A stretch of 43,219 bases of DNA, taken from Lachnospiraceae bacterium. GTDB lineage: Bacteria > Bacillota > Clostridia > Lachnospirales > Lachnospiraceae. The stretch is from NCBI GenBank assembly GCA_029227035.1, contig JAQXZD010000056.1, forward strand, positions 1 to 43,219, written 5' to 3'. Positions 6,515 to 14,001 of this stretch are shown here, one piece after another; positions within the stretch are counted from its first letter, which is position 1, and the number at the start of each line of letters is the position of its first letter. The notes below the pieces were generated by a model. That model saw only the letters and a program-made list of their open reading frames with translations, had not been told where the DNA came from and ran no database searches. Position numbers and translations under genes: made by a program.

Positions 6515-8470
6515 ATGAAATTAGAGATTAAAATTGGATTGGAATATGATAAAAATAATAATATAAGAGCTGCAATTGCAGTCTTTTTTGCGATTGTCAT
6601 GTATTTTACCATCGGTTTTCATGTCGCTGCACTGATTGCTTATGGTCTTTTGTATTATCTGATAAAAAGTCTGAAAATTGATCTGGATGAACGGGTTCCA
6701 TGGCTGTGGACACTGATTCTGTTTATTGCAGGAGCCTGTCTGACCACATTTTCCATTCAGTATATGCTGTTGGAACCTGAAAATTTTGTTAAGACAAGTG
6801 ATATGAAGCTGTTCTTAAATGTGCTTTGCTGTCTGGTATTTTATCTGGTGGTACAGTTGTTTACCAACAACAGTGGATTAACCTGTATTATTTCTCATGT
6901 GACGCTTTTGTCCTTTGGTTTTATCAATTATTTTGTATATATGTTCCGGGGAAATGAGTTTGCATTTTCGGATATCCGTTCCATTGGAACGGGGTTGAGC
7001 GTTGCGGAAAATTATAAGCTGCAGTTGAACAGCCGTGGAGCATATGTGATTTTCCTGGCGGCGTTGTTTATTGCTTTTGTTCGGAAATGTCATGTAAAGT
7101 TTGAAAAGAAATGGACGATGCGTCTGGTTTCGGTTCTGACGGCGGGACTGTTGGGAATCATAGTTGCAATCAACGTCTATGATGTGAATACAGAGACTTG
7201 GGAGCAGAAGGGAACTTACCGGAACGGCTATATTCTGAATTATATACTGGGAATTCGTGACAGTTTTATCTCTGCACCGAAGGGCTATTCGGAGGAAGCA
7301 ATTGCAGGTCTGGAGAAGCAGTACAAAGAAGACAATAAGGATTATTCCAAGGCAGATGTGGAGGATCCGACCATCATTGTGATTATGAATGAGTCTTTTG
7401 CAGATCTGAGTGTTCTTGGTGAATTGAACACAAATCTTCCACTTACGCCGTTTTTGGATTCCATGGAAGAAAATGTCACAAAAGGTTACGCTTTATCCTC
7501 CGTATTCGGAGCGAAGACACCGAATTCCGAGTGGGAATTTATGACCGGCAATTCCATGGCATTTTTGCCGGAGGGATCGGTTGTCTATCAGCAGTATATC
7601 AATGATACACCGGCGTCCGTTGTGTCAAATCTTAAGGAGCTGGGGTATACCTGCGTGGCGATGCATCCCTATTATGATACCGGTTGGAGCAGGAGTCAGG
7701 TGTATCCGGATATCGGATATGATGAGATGTACTTTATTGATTATTTTGATCAGACAAAAGTTTTGCGTGAATATATTACCGACCAGGAATTGTATGATAA
7801 AATCATTGAAAGATATGAGAACCGTAAACGGAATGAGAAGCTGTATCTGATGGGAATTACCATGCAGAATCATGGCGGATATACCGAGACCTACGATAAT
7901 TTTGAAGAAAGATATTACAAGATCGGGCGGTCCTATACGGACGCCAATCAGTATCTGTCACTGGTGCATGAAAGTGATGAGGCGGTAAAGAATCTGATTA
8001 CGTATTTTTCAGAGGTGGATGAGCCGGTGGAAATTGTGTTTTTTGGAGATCACCAGCCAAGTTTAAACAGTAATTTCTATCCGATTCTCAACGGAAAAGG
8101 ATTATCGGGGCTGACAGAGGATGAACTGGAACAATTATATACAGTTCCGTTCTTTATCTGGACGAATTACGATACTCCGGAGGAGAAGGTGGATATTACA
8201 AGCCTGAATTTCCTGTCAACGCTGATGCTTGAGCGGGCGGGAATCCAGCTTCCGGAATACAATAAGTTTCTGGCTGAAATGATGGAAACAGTACCGGCAA
8301 TCAATTCCAGAGGTTACTATTCGAAACAAAAGGGCTGTTATCTGCATATTGATGAGGCAGAGGGGGAGGAAGCAGAATGGATTAACCGTTACCATATGCT
8401 TCAGTACAACTCTATGTTTGACAGGAAGAACCGGAGTGATGTATTCTTTCCATATAGTATTAAGAAATAG
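6515..8470 (+). CDS. LTA synthase family membrane sulfatase (phosphoglycerol transferase-like)
   Basis: About 651 residues. Five hydrophobic segments fill the first 230 residues, followed by an extracytoplasmic alkaline-phosphatase/sulfatase-type domain. The MNESF segment (metal-binding Glu), GAKTPNSEWEF (nucleophile Thr, the site that takes up glycerol phosphate in LtaS) and FFGDHQP (metal-binding Asp-His) are present. The likely role is polymerising or transferring glycerol phosphate to an envelope glycolipid or glycan. Start choice is uncertain: the in-frame ATG at 6485 lies inside the upstream terminator hairpin and is unlikely, while the ATG at 6515 has only an AAAGGA directly against it. 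A second family member lies at 35609-37723. It begins a long co-directional run. Confidence 0.82.
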   Translation: MKLEIKIGLEYDKNNNIRAAIAVFFAIVMYFTIGFHVAALIAYGLLYYLIKSLKIDLDERVPWLWTLILFIAGACLTTFSIQYMLLEPENFVKTSDMKLFLNVLCCLVFYLVVQLFTNNSGLTCIISHVTLLSFGFINYFVYMFRGNEFAFSDIRSIGTGLSVAENYKLQLNSRGAYVIFLAALFIAFVRKCHVKFEKKWTMRLVSVLTAGLLGIIVAINVYDVNTETWEQKGTYRNGYILNYILGIRDSFISAPKGYSEEAIAGLEKQYKEDNKDYSKADVEDPTIIVIMNESFADLSVLGELNTNLPLTPFLDSMEENVTKGYALSSVFGAKTPNSEWEFMTGNSMAFLPEGSVVYQQYINDTPASVVSNLKELGYTCVAMHPYYDTGWSRSQVYPDIGYDEMYFIDYFDQTKVLREYITDQELYDKIIERYENRKRNEKLYLMGITMQNHGGYTETYDNFEERYYKIGRSYTDANQYLSLVHESDEAVKNLITYFSEVDEPVEIVFFGDHQPSLNSNFYPILNGKGLSGLTEDELEQLYTVPFFIWTNYDTPEEKVDITSLNFLSTLMLERAGIQLPEYNKFLAEMMETVPAINSRGYYSKQKGCYLHIDEAEGEEAEWINRYHMLQYNSMFDRKNRSDVFFPYSIKK

Positions 8471-8505
8471 CACAATTGGGTGTTGAAGAACAGAAAGGAA
8501 AAGCG

Positions 8506-10722
8506 GTGGAATTACGGGATTTACTGGAATATGAAGATATTATGATACAGTGCCATGATAATCCGGATGCCGATGCGCTGGCCAGTGGGTATGCGGTATA
8601 TCTGTATTTGGTGGCAAATGGGAAGAAACCTTCCCTGATTTATGGGGGGAATAACATCATTCGTAAGGCGAATCTGCTTATGGTGATAGAGGATCTTCAG
8701 ATTCCGATTGAACATGTGGACACGGTGAACCGACCGGAACTTCTGGTGATGGTGGATTGCCAGTATAAGGGTGGTAATTCGGCTGTTTTTCCGGCAGAAA
8801 ATATCGCGGTTATCGACCACCACCGGGTCAATACAGAACTTCCGAGACTGGCAGAGGTCAGGAGCAATCTGGGCGCATGCTCGACACTGGTGTGGAAAAT
8901 GCTCAAAGATGTCGGGTATGATGTGGAACATGACAAAAAGCTTTCGACGGCACTTTATTACGGCCTGTATACGGATACAAGCGGCTTTGCGGAGATTGCG
9001 CATCCGTTGGACAGGGATTTGCGTGATGAGGCAAAGTTTGATTCCGTGCTGATACGCAAATACCGGAATGCGAATATGACTCTGGAGGATCTGGAGGTGG
9101 CGGGTGCAGCGCTTCTGCATAATGATTATATGGAGGAGTACCGGGCGGCGATTGTAAAGGTGGCACCTTGCGATTCGAATATCCTTGGCATCATCAGTGA
9201 TCTGGTGTTGGAAGTGGACGCGATAGATGTCTGCATTGTTTTCAATGAACAGCCGAACGGAGTAAAAATTTCTGTGAGAAGCTGTATCAAGGAAGTGAAG
9301 GCAAATGAGCTGGCGGCAGAGCTCTGCAAAGGAATCGGAGCCGGCGGCGGGCATGTTACAAAAGCCGGCGGCCTGATACAGATGGAGCTTTTGACAACGG
9401 AATATCTGCAGTTGTGTGAGACAAATCATTTTAAGCCGAGAATGGAGCTGGATGCCAATGGAAAAAGAGAGCAACCGGCGGCTTCCGGTATCAAGGCAGT
9501 GCTGAGTGACCGTTTCAGTGAATACATGGAGAATACGGATATCCTGTATGCAGATGAATATGAGCTGAATGAAGAGAATGCAGAGCATTATTGCAGCCGA
9601 CCGGTTCCGTGGGGGTATGTCCGGGCAACCGAATTTTATCCGGAGGGAACGGAGATTTCTGTCCGTACTCTGCAGGGAGACTTTGACAGGACACTGAGGA
9701 CGGAGGATGTGATGACAATCGGTCCGAAAGGCGAAATACACTTTGTGGACCGGGACAAATTCGAGCGTCAGTACCGTGTATATGAGGAGTGGCAGTATAC
9801 TTTGCATGATGCGGAATATGAACCTACTATCCGAAATAAGAGGACGGGGGAGATTATTTCACCTATGAGTAAGGTTCGGGTGTGCGTTCCAAACGGAATT
9901 AAGACGGTGCTTGCGCAAAAACTTTCCCGTAAAGTAAAACTGTTTCGGAAAGAAGATCCGGAGCAGCAGTATACACTGGGAAGAGTGGGAGACTATCTGC
10001 TCCAGGATCCGGATGGAAAGAGTGGAATCCGTGTGATGCGGGAAGAGAGATTTCAGAAATTGTACCGGAAAAAGGACGAGAAGGAGAAATCGGTCATCTT
10101 TGATCTGGACGGAACACTTCTGGATACCCTTGAAGATTTGAAAAATGCTGTCAATGCGGCGTTGGAGGCAACGGATATGCCGACCTGCACGCTGGAGCAG
10201 GTGCGCCAGTATGTGGGAAACGGAGTCAGGAAGCTGATGCTTCGTGCCGTTAAGGATGGGGAAAACAATCCGAGATTTGAGGAAGCGTTTGCATATTTTA
10301 AGGAATATTACAAAGAGCACTGTCTGGACAATACCAGATTGTATCCGCAGGTGGAATATCTGTTGCGGGAGTTGCAGACGCGCGGAGTTAAGATGGCGAT
10401 TGTTTCCAATAAATTTGATCCGGCGGTAAAAGAACTGAATGAGCGGTTTTTCGGGAAGTATATGGCAGCGGCAATCGGAGAGATGGAAGGGGTTGCCAGA
10501 AAGCCGGAGCCGGATATGGTATACAAGGCGCTGCGGGAGATGGGAGCAGATTCAAAGGAGGCTGTGTACGTCGGAGATTCGGAAGTGGATATTGCCACAG
10601 CACGGAATGCGGGACTGCCATGTTTCTCGGTGACCTGGGGATTTCGGGAGGTACCGTTTCTGCGGTCACATGGTGCAAAGTTCCTAATTCATACGCCGTT
10701 AGAACTATTGTATCTTATATAG
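8506..10722 (+). CDS. DHH phosphoesterase / PGDYG-like / HAD phosphatase fusion
   Basis: 738 residues with three parts. Residues 1-310 are a DHH/DHHA1 phosphoesterase of the NrnA type (HDNPDADA, VMVDCQ, DHHR at 103-106, GLYTDTSGF, GAGGGHVTKAGG), a family that degrades nanoRNA and phosphoadenosine phosphate. Residues about 365-520 hold two similar blocks, the second with VGDYLLQDPDG, resembling the PGDYG domain. Residues 528-738 are a complete HAD phosphatase like phosphoglycolate phosphatase (DLDGTLLD, IVSNK, RKPEPD, VGDSEVD). All active-site motifs look intact in both enzymes. I prefer the GTG at 8506 because AAAGGA lies 6-7 nt before it; a TTG at 8476 has no ribosome binding site. It follows the sulfatase by 35 nt. 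Confidence 0.85.
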   Translation: MELRDLLEYEDIMIQCHDNPDADALASGYAVYLYLVANGKKPSLIYGGNNIIRKANLLMVIEDLQIPIEHVDTVNRPELLVMVDCQYKGGNSAVFPAENIAVIDHHRVNTELPRLAEVRSNLGACSTLVWKMLKDVGYDVEHDKKLSTALYYGLYTDTSGFAEIAHPLDRDLRDEAKFDSVLIRKYRNANMTLEDLEVAGAALLHNDYMEEYRAAIVKVAPCDSNILGIISDLVLEVDAIDVCIVFNEQPNGVKISVRSCIKEVKANELAAELCKGIGAGGGHVTKAGGLIQMELLTTEYLQLCETNHFKPRMELDANGKREQPAASGIKAVLSDRFSEYMENTDILYADEYELNEENAEHYCSRPVPWGYVRATEFYPEGTEISVRTLQGDFDRTLRTEDVMTIGPKGEIHFVDRDKFERQYRVYEEWQYTLHDAEYEPTIRNKRTGEIISPMSKVRVCVPNGIKTVLAQKLSRKVKLFRKEDPEQQYTLGRVGDYLLQDPDGKSGIRVMREERFQKLYRKKDEKEKSVIFDLDGTLLDTLEDLKNAVNAALEATDMPTCTLEQVRQYVGNGVRKLMLRAVKDGENNPRFEEAFAYFKEYYKEHCLDNTRLYPQVEYLLRELQTRGVKMAIVSNKFDPAVKELNERFFGKYMAAAIGEMEGVARKPEPDMVYKALREMGADSKEAVYVGDSEVDIATARNAGLPCFSVTWGFREVPFLRSHGAKFLIHTPLELLYLI

Positions 10723-10765
10723 ATTTCATGCTATACTGACGAGAGGAGAAAAGAAAGGAAGGAGC

Positions 10766-11644
10766 GTGTCAGATTTGGAGAAAAGAATATCGGGAACAAC
10801 CGGTTTATTGGCATTGATCGGTTCACCGGTGGGACATTCGGGTTCGCCGGCGATGTATAATTACAGTTTTGAAAGGCTGGGACTTGACTATGCATATGTA
10901 GCCTTTGACATTAAGGAGAATGAGGTAAAGCAGGCGGTTGATGCGATGCGTCTGTTTCATATGCGGGGAGGCAATGTCACGATGCCGGATAAGACGGAGG
11001 CAGCAAAATATATGGACGAGCTGTCACCGGCGGCGCAGATTATCGGTGCGGTCAACACCATTGTCAATGAGGATGGAAAACTGAAGGGTTACATCACAGA
11101 CGGTGAGGGCTTTGTTCACAACCTGAAGGATCACGGAATTGACATACAGGGTAAGAAGATTGTTGTTGCGGGCGGCGGCGGCGCGGCTACGGCAATTCAG
11201 GTACAGTGTGCGCTGGATGGTGCGCGGGAGATTACAATTTTTAATATCAAAGATGCATTTTTTGAGAGGACACTTGCCACAGCGGATAAAATTCGTGCAG
11301 CAGTTCCGGGGATTACGGTAAATGTGTATGATATTGCGGATACGGAGAAAATGACACAGGAGATTGCCGAAAGCGATATCTTTGCCAATGCAACGATTGT
11401 CGGCATGAAGCCGATGGACGATCAGAGTGTCGTTAAGGATGTGAGCGCATTCCGCCCTGGACTGGTGGTGTGTGATGCGGTATACAATCCGGTGGAGACG
11501 AGACTTCTTCGCGAAGCAAAGGAGAAAGGCTGTACCTGCATTGGTGGAAAAGGAATGTTGTTGTGGCAGGGCGTTGCAGCGTTCCGCCTGTTTACAGGTC
11601 AGGAGATGCCGGTAGAGGAAGTGAAGGAGAAGTTCTACTCATGA
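10766..11644 (+). CDS. aroE: Shikimate dehydrogenase
   Basis: 292 residues. It reduces 3-dehydroshikimate to shikimate with NADPH in the chorismate pathway. VGHSGSPAMYN matches the substrate-binding region, NVTMPDK holds the catalytic Lys, GAVNTIV follows, and VAGGGGAA is the nucleotide loop. The usual NTDG motif reads ITDG here: the catalytic Asp is kept but the preceding Asn is replaced by Ile. The GTG start is preceded by AAAGGAAGGAG, so a TTG three codons later is also possible. The gene overlaps aroK by 4 nt (ATGA), so the two steps are translationally coupled. A quinate/shikimate (YdiB-like) enzyme is an alternative. Confidence 0.88.
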   Translation: MSDLEKRISGTTGLLALIGSPVGHSGSPAMYNYSFERLGLDYAYVAFDIKENEVKQAVDAMRLFHMRGGNVTMPDKTEAAKYMDELSPAAQIIGAVNTIVNEDGKLKGYITDGEGFVHNLKDHGIDIQGKKIVVAGGGGAATAIQVQCALDGAREITIFNIKDAFFERTLATADKIRAAVPGITVNVYDIADTEKMTQEIAESDIFANATIVGMKPMDDQSVVKDVSAFRPGLVVCDAVYNPVETRLLREAKEKGCTCIGGKGMLLWQGVAAFRLFTGQEMPVEEVKEKFYS

Positions 11645-12162
11645 AAAAGACAGTAGATTACAATATTTATCTGATAGGATTTATGGGGGCAGGCAAGAGC
11701 ACAATTGCCCGCACACTTGTCCGGGAGCAGGGATGTTCCCTGGTTGAGATGGATGAACGGATTGTCGAGGAACAGGGAATGTCCATCAATGAAATTTTTG
11801 AAAAGTACGGAGAAGATCATTTCCGCGACATAGAGAGCCGTCTGGTGGAAGATTTGGGAAAGAAAAGAGGTATGGTTGTCTCCTGTGGCGGTGGAGTTGT
11901 CGTGCGGAAAGAGAACGTACAGAACATGAAAAGCAGCGGCAAAATCGTATTTCTTACGGCAACACCGGAGACGGTTTACGAACGTGTGAAGAACAGTACG
12001 GATCGTCCGATTTTAAATGGACACATGAACGTTGAATACATTGCCGGACTGATGGAAAAACGAAGAGCGCTTTACGAAGAGGCAGCGGATCTTACCATTG
12101 CTACGGATGGGAAGACAAGAGATGAAATCTGCAGGGAAATTCTGAAAAAGCTGGAGGGATAA
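11641..12162 (+). CDS. aroK: Shikimate kinase
   Basis: 173 residues. It phosphorylates shikimate at the 3-hydroxyl using ATP, the step after AroE. The P-loop GFMGAGKST lies near the N-terminus, followed by the DxD-like EMDE segment, an FRDIE segment with the shikimate-binding Arg, and the CGGGVV loop. RPIL in the lid region is also as expected. The ATG overlaps the aroE stop codon, with GAAGGAG upstream. A longer in-frame start inside aroE is rejected. Length is normal for the family. Confidence 0.93.
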   Translation: MKKTVDYNIYLIGFMGAGKSTIARTLVREQGCSLVEMDERIVEEQGMSINEIFEKYGEDHFRDIESRLVEDLGKKRGMVVSCGGGVVVRKENVQNMKSSGKIVFLTATPETVYERVKNSTDRPILNGHMNVEYIAGLMEKRRALYEEAADLTIATDGKTRDEICREILKKLEG

Positions 12163-12165
12163 GAC

Positions 12166-12816
12166 ATGAAATTTAATTTTGATAACAAATTCATAAACGG
12201 ACTGGGAAAGATCGTAGATTGTGCCTGGCTTAGTATTTTGTGGGTACTTTGTTGTATTCCGATTGTGACAATCGGAACTTCCTGTACTGCGCTGTATTAC
12301 ACAGTGCACAAGTCCATTCGCGGAAACAGAGGATATACGACGCGCACATTTTTTACGGCATTTAAAGACAACTTTAAACAGTCGATTCTTTCCTATCTTG
12401 TCTGGCTGGTAGTTATGGTGGTTCTGGTTATGGATCTGCTTATTACACGCCAGGTTCTTCAGACAGGAAGTTCACTGGGCATGTTTTTTTACTTTTTCAT
12501 AGTGGTTATCTTATTTGCGGTAATGTGGGGCATTTATTTGATGGCTTATGTTGCAAGATTTGAGAATACGGTAAAGGCAACCCTGAAGAATGCGGTTCTT
12601 TTGGAAATACGTCATCTTCCGTGGTCGCTTTTGATTTTGCTTATCAGCCTTATTTCATGCTTCCTTATCTGGCTGATACCGATATTGCTGATACTTGTGC
12701 CGGCAGCAGCATTTTTGCTGTTTGACCTGATATTAGAGAGAATTTTCCGATTGTATATGTCACCGGAAGATTTGGAGAGAGAACTTGAAAACGACAAACT
12801 AGATGAGTTGGGTTAG
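12166..12816 (+). CDS. DUF624 (YesL-like) membrane protein
   Basis: 216 residues with about five hydrophobic segments. The N-terminus (FINGLGKIVDCAWLSILW, then IPIVTIG and a TALYYTVHK-like segment) is characteristic of the DUF624/YesL family of Firmicutes. These proteins often lie beside carbohydrate ABC transporters or their solute-binding proteins, but their function is unknown. No transporter lies here, although a gene with a sugar-type solute-binding domain starts two genes downstream. GGAGGG precedes the ATG, and the gap to aroK is only 3 nt, so it is in the same operon. Confidence 0.82.
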   Translation: MKFNFDNKFINGLGKIVDCAWLSILWVLCCIPIVTIGTSCTALYYTVHKSIRGNRGYTTRTFFTAFKDNFKQSILSYLVWLVVMVVLVMDLLITRQVLQTGSSLGMFFYFFIVVILFAVMWGIYLMAYVARFENTVKATLKNAVLLEIRHLPWSLLILLISLISCFLIWLIPILLILVPAAAFLLFDLILERIFRLYMSPEDLERELENDKLDELG

Positions 12817-12825
12817 GAGGAAAAT

Positions 12826-14001
12826 ATGAACGTTACAATTTCAGATGCAGTGAAGTACATAGGAGTTGATGATAAAACAATCGATTTGTTTGAGAGCCAG
12901 TATGTGGTTCCGGACGGAGTTACTTACAATTCTTATCTGATTCTGGATGAGAAGGTGGCATTGATGGATACGGTGGATGCACGCGGAATGGATGAGTGGG
13001 AGCAGAACCTGAAGGCAGCACTGGGAGACCGTAAGGTGGATTATCTGGTGATTTCCCATCTGGAGCCGGATCATGCGGGAAGTATTGCAAGATTTATGGA
13101 ACTGTATCCGGAAGCTGCACTTGTGGGAAATGCCAAGACATTTCAGATGCTGCCGCAGTTTTTTGAAGTTGATGCAGACAGAGAGCTGATCACCGTGGCA
13201 GAGGGAGAAACGCTCTCACTTGGAGCTCATACCCTGCATTTTTATATGGCACCGATGGTACATTGGCCGGAGGTAATGGTGACTTACGAAAGCAGCGAGA
13301 AGATTCTTTTCTCTGCAGACGGATTCGGAAAGTTCGGGGCAATGGATGCTGAGGACGATGAAGGCTGGGCATGTGAGGCGAGAAGATATTATTTCAATAT
13401 TGTCGGTAAGTACGGAGCTCCGGTTCAGGCACTTTTGAAAAAGGCAGCGACATTGGACATTCAGACCATCTGTCCGTTGCATGGTCCGATTTTGAAAGAG
13501 AATTTGGGATATTACATTGATTTGTACGATACATGGAGTAGCTACAAGCCGGAGAATACGGGCGTGCTGGTCGCATATGCATCCATTCACGGAAATACGG
13601 CAAAGGCAGCGGAGAAGTTTGCCGAGATGCTTCGGGAAAAAGGCGAGGAAAAAGTAGTTGTCAGCGATTTGTCGCGTGCAGATATGGCAGAGGTTGTCGA
13701 GGATGCATTCCGCTATGACCGGATGGTATTGGCTGCTGCAAGTTATGACGGTGGAGTATTCCCGTGCATGCAGGACTTTTTGCACCATCTGCAGTCAAAA
13801 GCATACCAGAATCGTAAGGTGGGAATGATTGAAAATGGTTCGTGGGGACCGACTGCAGGCAGAAGTATGAAGGCAATTCTTGAAACCATGAAAAATGTAA
13901 CCATTCTTGAGCCGATGGTAACAATTAAATCTACGATGAAGGACACTGATCTACCGGCAATGGAACAACTGGCAGAGGCAATTGTGAATGAGAGGATATA
14001 A
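12826..14001 (+). CDS. fprA: Flavodiiron protein (FprA, A-type flavoprotein)
   Basis: 391 residues. The N-terminal metallo-beta-lactamase-like domain binds a di-iron centre through HLEPDH, a later His (MVHWPE), an Asp (SADGFG) and a His (CPLHGP). The C-terminal domain (from about residue 245, starting VLVAYASIHGNTAKAAE) is a flavodoxin that binds FMN. The family reduces O2 or NO to water or N2O and protects anaerobes. No rubredoxin or reductase domain is fused, so electrons must come from a separate partner. TAGGAGG precedes the ATG. The last 14 nt overlap the start of the next gene. Confidence 0.93.
   Translation: MNVTISDAVKYIGVDDKTIDLFESQYVVPDGVTYNSYLILDEKVALMDTVDARGMDEWEQNLKAALGDRKVDYLVISHLEPDHAGSIARFMELYPEAALVGNAKTFQMLPQFFEVDADRELITVAEGETLSLGAHTLHFYMAPMVHWPEVMVTYESSEKILFSADGFGKFGAMDAEDDEGWACEARRYYFNIVGKYGAPVQALLKKAATLDIQTICPLHGPILKENLGYYIDLYDTWSSYKPENTGVLVAYASIHGNTAKAAEKFAEMLREKGEEKVVVSDLSRADMAEVVEDAFRYDRMVLAAASYDGGVFPCMQDFLHHLQSKAYQNRKVGMIENGSWGPTAGRSMKAILETMKNVTILEPMVTIKSTMKDTDLPAMEQLAEAIVNERI

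Noticed and set aside
8521-9807. 428-residue open frame on the minus strand
   Set aside because: It lies wholly inside the DHH-HAD fusion gene in antisense, has a biased His/Arg/Ile-rich composition and no family resemblance. The plus-strand protein has clear motifs.
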